Source: Spirochaetota bacterium
GTDB lineage: Bacteria; Spirochaetota; Spirochaetia; Treponematales; Rectinemataceae
Length of the DNA: 64,000 nucleotides
Reading direction: 5' to 3'
Assembly (NCBI GenBank): GCA_022711355.1
Contig: JAKLFE010000014.1
Location: 1-64,000, forward strand
Shown here: positions 31,689 to 39,836 of the stretch, one piece after another
How positions within the stretch are numbered: the first letter of the stretch is position 1
Layout: every line of letters starts with the position of its first letter
Made by a program: the position numbers and the translations under genes
Notes under the pieces: generated by a model
Databases searched by the model: none
What the model was told of the DNA's origin: nothing
The model's input: the letters and a program-made list of their open reading frames with translations, nothing else

Positions 31689-32800
31689 TATCGCCCTTCG
31701 ACCGAGGCTCGATCCGGGTCCTCCCCCTCGCCGAGCGAAGGAACAAGCTCGACATCGCCCGCGACGCCGTCGACCCGGCGGCCTACGAGCCGGAGCTCTC
31801 GCCCGAGGCCCTCGCCGACGCCCGGGCCGCGGCCCGCGAGGCCCGGGCCGCCCGCGCTCGCGGCGCCCCCGTCATCCTCGCCTTCGGGGCCCACTCGATC
31901 AAGAACGGCCTCGGGCCCCTCCTGGCGCGCTTCCTCGCCGAGGGCAGCGTCACCCACCTCGCGACGAACGGGGCGGGCATCATCCACGACTGGGAGTTCG
32001 CCTACCAGGGCCGGACCGGGGAGGACGTCAGGCGCTACGTGGGAGAGGGCCAGTTCGGCATCTGGGAGGAGACCGGGACCTACCTGAACCTCGCCCTCGC
32101 GGTCGGGGCCTGGCGAGGCCTGGGCTACGGGGAGTCCGTCGGGGCCATGGTCGTCGAGGACGGCCTCCCCATCCCCTCCGACGCGGAGCTGGCCCGGGCG
32201 ATAGCCGCGGGCGCCGCGCCCGAGGCGGGCGAGGAGGAGCTCGCCGGGGCCGCGGCGGCGGCCGACCTCCGCGCCCTGCTCAAGCGCTCCGGGATCGAGC
32301 CGGGCTTCCTCCGCGTCGAGCACCCCTACAAGCGCTACTGCCTGTCCGCGGCCGCGTGGGCCGCCGACAGGCCCTTCACCTGCCACCCCATGTTCGGCCA
32401 CGACATCATCTACACCCACCCCTTGAACCGCGGGGCCCCGATCGGCCGCGCCGCCGACCTCGACTTCCTCAGGTTCGCGGCCTCGGTGTCCCGCCTCGAG
32501 GGGGGCGTCTACCTCTCGGTGGGCTCGGCCGTGATGTCGCCCATGATCTTCGAGAAGGCGCTTTCGATGTCGCGCAACGTCGCGAAGGCCGAGGGGCGGG
32601 AGATCCGGGACTTCTCCATCCACGTCGTGGACCTGGCGCGCTCCTCATGGGACTGGGCCAAGGACGGCGAGCCGCCCATGGACGATCCCGCCTACTACCT
32701 GCGCTACTGCAAGACCTTCAGCCGCATGGGCGGGCGCATGAGCTACGCCAGCGCCGACAACCGCTCCTGGCTCGTGGCCTTCGCGCGTGAGCTAGGCTAG
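31685..32800 (+). CDS. Deoxyhypusine-synthase-like protein of unknown function
   Basis: A 371-residue cytoplasmic protein. I recognise no named family with certainty. Order and character resemble deoxyhypusine synthase: PVILAFGAHSIKNGLGPLLA, then GSVTHLATNGAGIIHDWEFA (compare VDxxVxTGAxxxHD), FGIWEETGTYLN, a helical middle, and HPMFGHDIIYTHP. The late GGVYLSVGSAVMSPMIFEKA sits where deoxyhypusine synthase has its GGGVPK catalytic lysine, which is not obvious here. It likely binds a dinucleotide or sugar ligand in a Rossmann-like fold. As third gene of a 4-bp-overlap operon it should work on the kinase/phosphatase product. Its end overlaps the opposing dehydrogenase by 9 bp. Confidence 0.6.
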   Translation: MISPFDRGSIRVLPLAERRNKLDIARDAVDPAAYEPELSPEALADARAAAREARAARARGAPVILAFGAHSIKNGLGPLLARFLAEGSVTHLATNGAGIIHDWEFAYQGRTGEDVRRYVGEGQFGIWEETGTYLNLALAVGAWRGLGYGESVGAMVVEDGLPIPSDAELARAIAAGAAPEAGEEELAGAAAAADLRALLKRSGIEPGFLRVEHPYKRYCLSAAAWAADRPFTCHPMFGHDIIYTHPLNRGAPIGRAADLDFLRFAASVSRLEGGVYLSVGSAVMSPMIFEKALSMSRNVAKAEGREIRDFSIHVVDLARSSWDWAKDGEPPMDDPAYYLRYCKTFSRMGGRMSYASADNRSWLVAFARELG

Positions 32801-33877
32801 CTGGACCGGCCGGCCCTGGGCCGAAGAGGCGTACAGGGCGTCCACGATCCTCATGAGCTTCACGGCCTGGTCGGGCGTGTTGAGGGGCTCTTCCTTCCCC
32901 TCGAGGACGCGGACGAAGTTGCCGGCCGAGGCCAGGCGGCCCATGCTCTCGTCCTGGGGCACCTGGATGCGGCGGTCGACGTGGCGCCCGTGCTCCACGG
33001 TGTAGAGCTCGCAGCGGTCTGTGCTCGTCGCGTCGATGCCGTCGCGGGCGAAGAGGCGCTGCACCAGGCCCCCGGCCTTCGTGCCCTGGAAGGAGGCCTG
33101 CACGATCTCGCGCTCGGTCATCTCCGCCCAGGAGCTCCGCACCATGACGACCTGGCCGGTCTTGAAGCGGACGAAGCCGTGGCAGGCCGCCTCGACGTCG
33201 ATCTTCCCGCCGGGCACGTCCGGGATGCCCCAGGGCCCGCGGAAGTCGTGGTTATCTATGAAGTCGGAGAAGGTCTGGGCGAGGACCCACTCGGGCTCGG
33301 GGTAGCCCATGAAGTAGAGGACCAGGTCGAGCATGTGCAAAAGGTCGATGACCGGGCCGCCGCCCGAGACGGACTTGTCGGTGAACCAGCCCCCGAAGCC
33401 GGGCACGCCGTAGCGCCGGCACCAGACGGCTTGTGCCGAGTTGATCCGTCCCACCTCGCCCGAGCGGATGTAGCCCATCATCGCGACCGACTCGGGGCGG
33501 GCGCGGTTGTTGAAGTTGAACTGGAGGCGCCTGCCCGCGGCCTTGGCGGCGGCCGCCATCGCTGCCGCGTCGGCGGCGTTCAGGGCCGGCGGCTTCTCGC
33601 AGAAGACGTGCTTGCCCGCGCCGAGGGCCGCGAGCGCGAGGGGCAGGTGGAACTTGTTGGGAGTGAGGATGGAGACGGCGTCGAGCTCCGGGCGGGCGGC
33701 GAGCATCTCGGGAAGGCCCGCGTAGGTCTCGGCCACCCCGTACGCGGCGGCCGCCTTCGCGCGGGCCTCGGGGACGGGATCGGCCAGGGCGACGACCTCG
33801 GCCCCCGCCGCGCGGAAGCCCGGAACGTGGTAGCGCGCCATGCCCCCTGCCCCGACGATACCGATCTTGATACTCAC
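32792..33877 (-). CDS. Gfo/Idh/MocA-family NAD(P)-dependent oxidoreductase
   Basis: A 361-residue enzyme starting at GTG 33877 behind AGGAGG. Rossmann start IGIVGAGGMARYHVPGFR, the VSILTPNKFHLPLALAAL strand, the signature EKPPALN with its catalytic Lys, and the C-terminal beta-sheet part with GGGPVIDLLHMLDLVLYFMG are typical. Family members oxidise or reduce sugars, inositols and sugar derivatives. It is the last gene of the sugar locus in transcription order, downstream of the binding protein and a terminator, so it may be separately or weakly transcribed. Confidence 0.92.
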   Translation of the reverse strand: MSIKIGIVGAGGMARYHVPGFRAAGAEVVALADPVPEARAKAAAAYGVAETYAGLPEMLAARPELDAVSILTPNKFHLPLALAALGAGKHVFCEKPPALNAADAAAMAAAAKAAGRRLQFNFNNRARPESVAMMGYIRSGEVGRINSAQAVWCRRYGVPGFGGWFTDKSVSGGGPVIDLLHMLDLVLYFMGYPEPEWVLAQTFSDFIDNHDFRGPWGIPDVPGGKIDVEAACHGFVRFKTGQVVMVRSSWAEMTEREIVQASFQGTKAGGLVQRLFARDGIDATSTDRCELYTVEHGRHVDRRIQVPQDESMGRLASAGNFVRVLEGKEEPLNTPDQAVKLMRIVDALYASSAQGRPVQLA

Positions 33878-33914
33878 GACGCGCCTCCTGGATGACGATC
33901 TCGCATGAAAGAAT

Positions 33915-34048
33915 CAACGCAGAGGTCGCAGAGGTCGCAGCGGGAAAAGAGCGAAAGAAGGCGAGAATGCGTGCATCGGGAATGCCCAATCGCCTTCCAC
34001 TCTATCCGTTTCCATTATTCCTCCGCGCCCTCTGCGTCCTCTGCGCTT
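33915..34048. repeat. Long palindromic CAGAGG-type intergenic repeat, copy 2
   Basis: The left arm CAACGCAGAGGTCGCAGAGG plus TCGCAG (33915-33940) has a 9-bp period. The right arm (about 34020-34048), CCTCTGCGTCCTCTGCG, is its near reverse complement. A purine-rich half and a pyrimidine-rich half lie between, as in copy 1 at 21879-22016, though the unit is GCAGAGGTC rather than CACAGAGG. It fills the 225-bp gap after the binding-protein gene. Confidence 0.8.
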
Positions 34049-34096
34049 AAAAATCCCACCGGCCCGCTTCGGCGAGTTTCGCCTCACGCGGGCCGG
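34049..34096 (-). terminator. Terminator after the sugar-binding-protein gene
   Basis: On the minus strand a 9-bp stem (34096-34088 with 34067-34059) encloses a second perfect hairpin (34083-34079 with 34075-34071). Five T residues follow after a 5-nt gap (34053-34049). It ends the importer transcript a few bases after the stop codon. Confidence 0.65.
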
Positions 34097-34102
34097 CGCG
34101 CA

Positions 34103-35068
34103 TCAGAACGGAGCCTCGGGGACGTAGAAGTCCTTCGCGTTCGCCTTGGTGACGAGCTCGGAGGGCAGGATCACGCGGCGGGGAAGGGCCCTGACCTGGT
34201 AGACGTAGGGGTTGAGCTTGTCGCCCTTGGCGCCGATGACGCCGTAGGAGATGGAGGTCGCGATGACCGAGGGGGAGTAGGTGACGTCGGCCTTCACGAG
34301 GGGGTTCGAGTCGTCCATGATCTCCTTGATCACGCTCTTGAGGCAGCCGCCGCCGAGGAAGAACTTGATGTCCTTGCGGCCGGACTCCTTGTAGGCCTGC
34401 ATGGCCCCGAGCATCATGTCGTCGTCGGCGGTGTAGACGGCGTCGATCTGCTTGTACTTCTGCAGGTAGTTCTCCATGACCGTGGTCGACTTCTGCTTGT
34501 TCCAGTCGCCGGGCTGCACGTCGAGGATCTTGATGTTCGGGTACTTCTTGCAGACTTCCTTGATCGTGTCGGTGCGGATCGTGTCGATGGGCGAGGGGAT
34601 GCCGGTGATCAGGAGGAGGTTGCCCTTGAAGCCCATCTGCTTGGCGAGCCATTCCATGCCCTTGCGGGTGTAGGCCTCGTCGTCGTTGGTGATGTAGACG
34701 TCGTAGATGCCTTCCTTGGACACGCCGCGGTCGAGGACGACCACGTACACGCCCTGCTCGTAGGCCTTCTCGACGACGCTCGTGACCGAGGTATCGTGGG
34801 GGAAGACGACGATGGCGTCGACCTTCTTCACCAGGAGGTCCTCGATGTCGGAGACCTGCTGGTTGACGGTTCCGGAGAACTTGAGCTCGATCTTCACGTT
34901 CTTGTCGCGGGCCTCCCAGTCGGTCTTGGCGCGGGTGGCCCACCAGTTCGCGTTGCCCATCCACCCGTGGGTGGCGCTGGGCATGGACACGCCGATCCGC
35001 TTGACCTGGGCGAAGCCCATGGTCGCGACCGTCGCCACGATGAGGAGCGCCAGAAGGAGCTTCTTCAT
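34103..35068 (-). CDS. Sugar ABC importer binding protein, ribose (RbsB) type
   Basis: A 321-residue periplasmic protein. ATG 35068 (MKKLLLALLIVATVATMGFA) is preferred because AGGAGG lies 6 bp upstream; the adjacent ATG at 35071 is also possible. After the signal peptide come VKRIGVSMPSATHGWMGNAN, VSDIEDLLVKKVDAIVVFPH, VVVLDRGVSKEGIYDVYITN and AVYTADDDMMLGAMQAYKES, the type-I periplasmic-binding (LacI-like) pattern. The ligand is probably a sugar, polyol or similar. It is last in the importer operon, after ATPase and permease, and is followed by a terminator and the CAGAGG repeat. Confidence 0.92.
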   Translation of the reverse strand: MKKLLLALLIVATVATMGFAQVKRIGVSMPSATHGWMGNANWWATRAKTDWEARDKNVKIELKFSGTVNQQVSDIEDLLVKKVDAIVVFPHDTSVTSVVEKAYEQGVYVVVLDRGVSKEGIYDVYITNDDEAYTRKGMEWLAKQMGFKGNLLLITGIPSPIDTIRTDTIKEVCKKYPNIKILDVQPGDWNKQKSTTVMENYLQKYKQIDAVYTADDDMMLGAMQAYKESGRKDIKFFLGGGCLKSVIKEIMDDSNPLVKADVTYSPSVIATSISYGVIGAKGDKLNPYVYQVRALPRRVILPSELVTKANAKDFYVPEAPF

Positions 35069-35102
35069 CATGTGCCTCCTATTAGGATCACGAGACATAT
35101 CA

Positions 35103-35135
35103 GCCCCCGCAGGGGCTCGAGCCCTCGACGAGGGC
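35103..35135 (-). other. Two small hairpins between permease and binding-protein genes
   Basis: A 5-bp stem (35103-35107 with 35112-35116) and a 6-7-bp stem (35121-35127 with 35129-35135) lie in the 82-bp gap between the permease stop and the binding-protein start. They could cause partial termination or mark an mRNA processing site. Confidence 0.35.
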
Positions 35136-35150
35136 CTTGGGAACCGAGCG

Positions 35151-36149
35151 CTACTGCTTCTGCCTCTGGATGTAGACCGAGCCGATGATGACCACGCCCT
35201 TCACGACGCCCTGGAGGTAGGGCGAGAGGCCCGCCATGTTGAGCATGTTCTGGATGATCTGGAGCATGAAGACGCCGATCACCGTGCCCCAGACCGAGCC
35301 GCGGCCGCCTGCCATGGCCGTGCCCCCGATGATGACGGCGGCTATCGCGTCCATCTCGAATGAGAGGCCGAAGTTCGGGGTCGAGACCGTGTTGAAGCGG
35401 GCCGCGAGGAGGGCCGCCGAGATGCCGATGACCAGGCCGTTGATCGCGTAGGCCCAGAAGCGCACCCTCCCCACGCGGACCGCCGAGTACTGGGCGACGC
35501 GGGCGTTGGAGCCGACGGCGCAGAGGTAGCGGCCGTAGCGGGTGCGGGTGAGGACGAAGGAGAGGATGAAGGCCAGGGCGAGGAGGACGGCCACCGGGAC
35601 CGGCAATGAGATGCTCGACTCGCCGGCCTTGAAGGCGAAGAGCTTGGCCATGCCGAACTCGCCGAAGCGCTGGCTGTGCGAGGCGAACTCGCCCGCGTTC
35701 GCCATCTGCAGGGAGAGGTAGCGGAAGATCGACATGGTGCCGAGGGTGACGATGAAGGGCACGATCTTGCCCAGCGTGATGAGCAGGCCGTTGAGGGCCC
35801 CGCAGCACAAGCCCAGGCCCATCATGACCGCGACGCCCCCCGCGATGGCCAGCGTCTCGTTGCCGCCGGTCGCCTTCACGAGGAGGTTCATGAACAGGAC
35901 GCCGCAGGAGGCGACGAAGGCCGCGAGGGAGCCGACCGAGAGGTCGATGCCGCCGGAGATGATGACGAAGGTCATGGACAGGGCGATGATGCCCGTGTAG
36001 GAGGCCTGGCGCATGACGTTGATCAGGTTCTCCGGCCGGAGGAAGTAGGGCCGCCCCACGATCGAGGCCAGGACGAACAGGACGCCGAGGGCCAGGAGGG
36101 AGCCGTACTTCTCGAGATCCAGCTTCTTGAGGCTCGGGGAGAGGCTCAC
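35151..36149 (-). CDS. Sugar ABC importer permease, RbsC type
   Basis: A 332-residue inner-membrane protein starting at GTG 36149, overlapping the ATPase stop (GTGA) behind GAGGAGGTGG. It has about nine hydrophobic helices and the RbsC/BPD_transp_2 hallmarks: SYTGIIALSMTFVIISGGID followed by LSVGSLAAF, NGLLITLGKIVPFIVTLGTM, GSNARVAQYSAVRVGRVRFW, and GGTAMAGGRGSVWGTVIGV. It forms the channel (as a homodimer) of the importer encoded at 34103-37657. Confidence 0.94.
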   Translation of the reverse strand: MSLSPSLKKLDLEKYGSLLALGVLFVLASIVGRPYFLRPENLINVMRQASYTGIIALSMTFVIISGGIDLSVGSLAAFVASCGVLFMNLLVKATGGNETLAIAGGVAVMMGLGLCCGALNGLLITLGKIVPFIVTLGTMSIFRYLSLQMANAGEFASHSQRFGEFGMAKLFAFKAGESSISLPVPVAVLLALAFILSFVLTRTRYGRYLCAVGSNARVAQYSAVRVGRVRFWAYAINGLVIGISAALLAARFNTVSTPNFGLSFEMDAIAAVIIGGTAMAGGRGSVWGTVIGVFMLQIIQNMLNMAGLSPYLQGVVKGVVIIGSVYIQRQKQ

Positions 36150-37657
36150 GAGGCCACCTCCTCGTGCGCGCCCGTCGCGTAGAACATGATTCGCTCCTCG
36201 TCGATGCCGTCGCCCTCGAGGACGCCGGCGACCTTGCCGTCGCGCATCACGACGACCCTGTTGCACATTCCGATGATCTCCTCGAGCTCCGAGGAGATGA
36301 AGACGCAGGATATGCCCTTCCGCGCGAGCTCGCCGATGAAGACGTAGATCTCGTGCTTGGCCGAGACGTCGACGCCCCGCGTGGGCTCGTCGACGATGAG
36401 TACCTCCGGCTCGGTGTCGATCGACTTGGCGAGGGAGACCTTCTGCTGGTTGCCGCCGGAGAGGTTCTCGAGACGCTTGGAGAGGGACTCGGTCTTGATC
36501 CGGAAGGAGTCGACGTAGCCCTGGACCCGCTCGCGCTCCCGCTTGCGGTCGATGAGGCGGAGGGCCGAGCGGCAGTAGTCCCCGAGCGAGACCAGGGTGA
36601 CGTTCTGCGCGACGGAGAAGCCGGTGACTATCCCCGAGCCCTGGCGGTCCTCGGAGAGGTAGGAGATGCCGGCGGCCACGGCGTCGGCCGGCTCCTCGAT
36701 GCGCAGGAGCTTCCCGTCCTTGTAGAACTCGCCCGCCGTCCGCTTGCGCAGGCCGAGCACGGCCTCGGCGACCTCGGTGCGGCCGGCCCCGACGAGGCCG
36801 GCGAAGCCGAGGATCTCGCCTTTGCGCAGCTCGAAGGAGACATCCTCGAAGGAGCCGGGCACGGTGACGCCGCGCGCCTCGAAGACGATCTCCGCGCCGG
36901 GCTCGGACTTGGGCGGGAAGATGGAGCCGAGCTCCCGGCCGACCATGCGCTGCGCCATCTCGAGGACGGAGAGCCCCTCGGCGGGGCCGTCGTGCACGAT
37001 CTCGCCGTCGCGCAGGACGACGACGCGGTCGCAGAGGGCCTTCACCTCCTTGAGCTTGTGCGAGATGTAGATGACGGTCATGCCCTCGGCGCGCAGCTTG
37101 CGCACCAGGCCGAAGAGGACCTCGATCTCGACCTTCGTGAGCATGGTCGTAGGCTCGTCCATGATGAGCACGCGCGCGGAGAAGGCCAGGGCCTTGCAGA
37201 TCTCCACCATCTGCTTCTCGGCCGCGCTCATGGCCTCGATCCGCGCCTCGGGATCGATCGTCACGCTGAGCTGGGCCAGGAGCTCCCGCGTCCGCGCCTT
37301 CATGGCCTCCTTGTCCAGGAGCCCCGCGCGCGTGAGGAGCTCGGCGCCGAGGAAGACGTTGTCGTACACCGGCAGGTCGCGGATGAGGTTGAACTCCTGG
37401 GGCACGAGGCTCAGGCCCAGGCGGCGCGCCTCGATGGGGGAGCCGATGCGCGCGGGCTCGCCGTTCACGAGCACGCGGCCCGAGCTCGGCTGGTAGATCC
37501 CGCTCAGGATCTTCATGAGGGTGGACTTGCCCGCCCCGTTCTCGCCGATGATGCCGAGGATCTCGCCGCGGCGCACCTCGAGGTCCACGTCCTTGAGGAC
37601 GGGCACCCCGCCGAAGTCCTTGTTGATGCGCTCGGCGCGCAGGATGACGTCGCCCAT
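36146..37657 (-). CDS. Sugar ABC importer ATPase, RbsA/MglA type (two ATPase domains)
   Basis: A 503-residue ATPase with two fused nucleotide-binding domains. ATG 37657 has AGGAAG 8 bp upstream; an in-frame GTG at 37666 lacks spacing. Domain 1: IGENGAGKSTLMKILSG, signature MSAAEKQMVEICKAL and Walker B VLIMDEPTTMLT. Domain 2: GLVGAGRTEVAEAVLG (degenerate Walker A, usual for this family), LSGGNQQKVSLAKS, and VLIVDEPTRGVDVSAKHEIY. It powers ribose- or galactose-type import. Its start lies 5 bp inside the gap to the isomerase stop. Confidence 0.95.
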   Translation of the reverse strand: MGDVILRAERINKDFGGVPVLKDVDLEVRRGEILGIIGENGAGKSTLMKILSGIYQPSSGRVLVNGEPARIGSPIEARRLGLSLVPQEFNLIRDLPVYDNVFLGAELLTRAGLLDKEAMKARTRELLAQLSVTIDPEARIEAMSAAEKQMVEICKALAFSARVLIMDEPTTMLTKVEIEVLFGLVRKLRAEGMTVIYISHKLKEVKALCDRVVVLRDGEIVHDGPAEGLSVLEMAQRMVGRELGSIFPPKSEPGAEIVFEARGVTVPGSFEDVSFELRKGEILGFAGLVGAGRTEVAEAVLGLRKRTAGEFYKDGKLLRIEEPADAVAAGISYLSEDRQGSGIVTGFSVAQNVTLVSLGDYCRSALRLIDRKRERERVQGYVDSFRIKTESLSKRLENLSGGNQQKVSLAKSIDTEPEVLIVDEPTRGVDVSAKHEIYVFIGELARKGISCVFISSELEEIIGMCNRVVVMRDGKVAGVLEGDGIDEERIMFYATGAHEEVAS

Positions 37658-37662
37658 CGCGC

Positions 37663-38652
37663 TCACTTCCTCATGGCCGCGTCGAAGGCCAGGGCGGAGG
37701 GCGCGAAGTCGTAGGCGCGGACGCGCTCGAGCGACTCGCGGGCCCCGTGCTCGCGGTCCATGCCCGCGTCCTCCCACTCGACCGAGAGGGGGCCCGAATA
37801 GCCGGCGGCGTTGAGCTCGCGGATGATCGCGTCGAAGTCCACGTCGCCGTGGCCTATGGACACGAAGTCCCAGCCGCGGCGGAGGTCGCCGAAGGCCAGG
37901 TGGGAGCCGAGGATCCCCGCGCGGCCGTCGCGGCGGAGCTTCACGTCCTTCATGTGGACGTGGTAGACCCGGTCGGCGAAGTCGCGGAGGAAGAGGGCCG
38001 GGTCGAGGCCCTGCCACAGGAGGTGGGAGGGGTCGAAGTTGAAGCCGAGGGTCCTGCGGCCCCCGAAGGCCTCGACGAGGCGCTTGGCGCTGTAGTAGTC
38101 GAAGGCGATCTCGGTCGGGTGGACCTCGAGGGCGAAGCGCACGCCCTGGCGGTCGAACTCGTCGAGGATGGGCGACCAGAGGCGGACGACCTCGGCGTAG
38201 CCGGCCTCGACCATGGCCTCCGTGGTCTGGGGGAAGGAGTACCAGTATCGCCAGATGGGCGAGCCCATGAAGGCGGTGACGACCTGGCAGCCCATGGCCT
38301 TGGCGGCGCGGGGGGCGGCCAGCATCTCGGCCGCGGCCCAGGCGCGGATCGCCTCGGGCCTGCCCTTGGCCTCGGGGGGCGCGAAGCCGTCGAGGCGGGG
38401 GTCCCAGGGGTCAGCGACGCACTGCCCCTGGAGGTGGGCCTGGAGGGCCCAGGCCCGGAGGCCGTGCCTCGCGAGGACGGCCTTCTTGGCCGCGGCGTAG
38501 GAGGGGTCGGCGGCCGCGGCGCGGAGGTCCATATGGTCGCCCCAGGAGGCTATCTCGAGGCCGTCGAAGCCGAAGGCCGCGGCCTTCGCGCAGATCTCCT
38601 CGAAGCTCAGGTCGGCCCACTGGCCGGAGACGAGGGTTACGGGTCGGGACAT
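37663..38652 (-). CDS. Sugar-phosphate isomerase/epimerase, xylose-isomerase-like TIM barrel
   Basis: A 329-residue enzyme. Metal ligands typical of the AP-endonuclease-2/xylose-isomerase barrel are visible: Glu in FALEVHPTEIAFDYYS, Asp and His in GFNFDPSHLLWQG, His in VYHVHMKDVKL, and Glu in LSVEWEDAGMD. Family members interconvert ketoses and aldoses, epimerise at C3, or dehydrate inosose. Located between the dehydrogenase and importer genes, it should process the imported sugar or cyclitol. Confidence 0.9.
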   Translation of the reverse strand: MSRPVTLVSGQWADLSFEEICAKAAAFGFDGLEIASWGDHMDLRAAAADPSYAAAKKAVLARHGLRAWALQAHLQGQCVADPWDPRLDGFAPPEAKGRPEAIRAWAAAEMLAAPRAAKAMGCQVVTAFMGSPIWRYWYSFPQTTEAMVEAGYAEVVRLWSPILDEFDRQGVRFALEVHPTEIAFDYYSAKRLVEAFGGRRTLGFNFDPSHLLWQGLDPALFLRDFADRVYHVHMKDVKLRRDGRAGILGSHLAFGDLRRGWDFVSIGHGDVDFDAIIRELNAAGYSGPLSVEWEDAGMDREHGARESLERVRAYDFAPSALAFDAAMRK

Positions 38653-38692
38653 CGCGCCTCCTCCGCTAATCGCTATCGCCTAACGAGGGCTC

Positions 38693-39679
38693 TCAGCCCC
38701 GCCTGAAGTCGATCACGCCCTTGACGTAGCCGCCCGTCCGGTCGAGGCCGGCGGCGTAGGCCTCCTCGGCCCGGGCCAGGGGCGCGACGTGGGTCACGAG
38801 GCCCTCGTTCGAGAGGATCCCCCCGGCCATGAGGGCGATGGTGCGGGGGAAGAGGGCGTCGAAGCCGGGATTCATCTGGGGCTGAACGTTGAGGACGCGC
38901 CAGCCCTTGGTGTGCCAGTCGTCCAGGTCGAACTCGTGGCGGTGGTGGTGCCAGGCGAAATTCTCGACGATGCCGTAGCCCTTCACCAGGGCGAAGGCGA
39001 GCTCGAGGGCCGCGGGGGCCCCGGAGGCCTCGATGACCACGTCGAAGGAGCGCTCGCGGCCGGCGGCGCCCGGCCGGGCGTCGACGAAGTCCCATGGCCC
39101 GGCGCCCGAGCGCCGCGCGGCCGCGCGGGCGAGCTCGAGGCGGGCGGGGTCCGCCTCGAAGACGGCGACGCGGGCGGCCAGGGTCCGGGCGAGGCCTTGC
39201 AGCATCAAAAGGCCCATGTAGCCCGCGCCGACCAGGGCGACGGAATCGCCGGCCTGGATGCCGGCGTAGGCCAGGCCGTTCACGATGCAGGCGGCGGGCT
39301 CGACGATCCACTTCTCGACCGGGATCGGGGAGGGCTCGGGCATGACGGAGACCTTGTTCCAGGGCCTGAGCGCGTGCCGGGCCATGCAGCCCCCGCCCCG
39401 CTCGTCGATGGGCAGCTCGTGGACCGCGACGCGTTGCCCGACCTCGACGCCGCGGACGAGGCTCCCCGCACGGATGACGCGGCCTATTCCCTCGTGGCCG
39501 GCCCGGAAGGGATAGGGATGGAAGCGGCCGAACTTGCCCGCGTAGGCCAAAAGGTCCCAGCCGCAGATCCCGCAGACCTCCATCTCGACGAGGAGCTCGT
39601 GGGCCTCGGGCTCGGGGAGCTCGGCGCTCCGGATCTCGATCTTGCGCTCGCCGAGGTACCAGAGGGCTTCGGTCTTCAT
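38693..39679 (-). CDS. Zinc-type (MDR) alcohol/polyol dehydrogenase, structural-zinc lobe missing
   Basis: A 328-residue enzyme starting at ATG 39679 behind GGGAGG. Catalytic zinc ligands lie in EVCGICGWDLL, FRAGHEGIGRV and VEPAACIVNGL. The NAD Rossmann motif is VALVGAGYMGLLML. The four-Cys structural zinc lobe usual after GHE is absent; instead there is HELPIDERGGGCMARHAL. It probably oxidises the polyol or sugar entering the pathway, the first gene of the operon (dehydrogenase, isomerase, importer). Confidence 0.88.
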   Translation of the reverse strand: MKTEALWYLGERKIEIRSAELPEPEAHELLVEMEVCGICGWDLLAYAGKFGRFHPYPFRAGHEGIGRVIRAGSLVRGVEVGQRVAVHELPIDERGGGCMARHALRPWNKVSVMPEPSPIPVEKWIVEPAACIVNGLAYAGIQAGDSVALVGAGYMGLLMLQGLARTLAARVAVFEADPARLELARAAARRSGAGPWDFVDARPGAAGRERSFDVVIEASGAPAALELAFALVKGYGIVENFAWHHHRHEFDLDDWHTKGWRVLNVQPQMNPGFDALFPRTIALMAGGILSNEGLVTHVAPLARAEEAYAAGLDRTGGYVKGVIDFRRG

Positions 39680-39694
39680 GTGGCCTCCCGGGAA

Positions 39695-39723
39695 AGCCTA
39701 CGGCCCATTCCGGGAACTGTCAA
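39695..39723 (-). promoter_or_regulatory. Possible promoter of the sugar operon
   Basis: On the minus strand a perfect TTGACA (39723-39718) is followed after 17 bp by the weak TAGGCT (39700-39695), 16 bp before the dehydrogenase ATG. A weak -10 after a perfect -35 suggests an activated promoter. Confidence 0.45.
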
Positions 39724-39732
39724 TCTTTTTTC

Positions 39733-39747
39733 GTTCGGATCGCGAAC
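39733..39747. promoter_or_regulatory. Candidate ROK-regulator operator
   Basis: GTTCG-GATCG-CGAAC is a perfect inverted repeat inside the divergent gap between the sugar operon and the ROK gene, positioned to affect both promoters. Confidence 0.45.
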
Positions 39748-39775
39748 TTTTCGGCCCGATACAATACCGTTTCGC

Positions 39776-39804
39776 TTGACGGCTAGACAGCGAGGGTCGA
39801 TACT
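39776..39804 (+). promoter_or_regulatory. Promoter of the ROK regulator gene
   Basis: TTGACG (39776-39781), a 17-bp spacer and GATACT (39799-39804), 32 bp before the ATG. Confidence 0.65.
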
Positions 39805-39836
39805 GTGCCATACTCGGCGCGAAAGGCTCCACAAGC

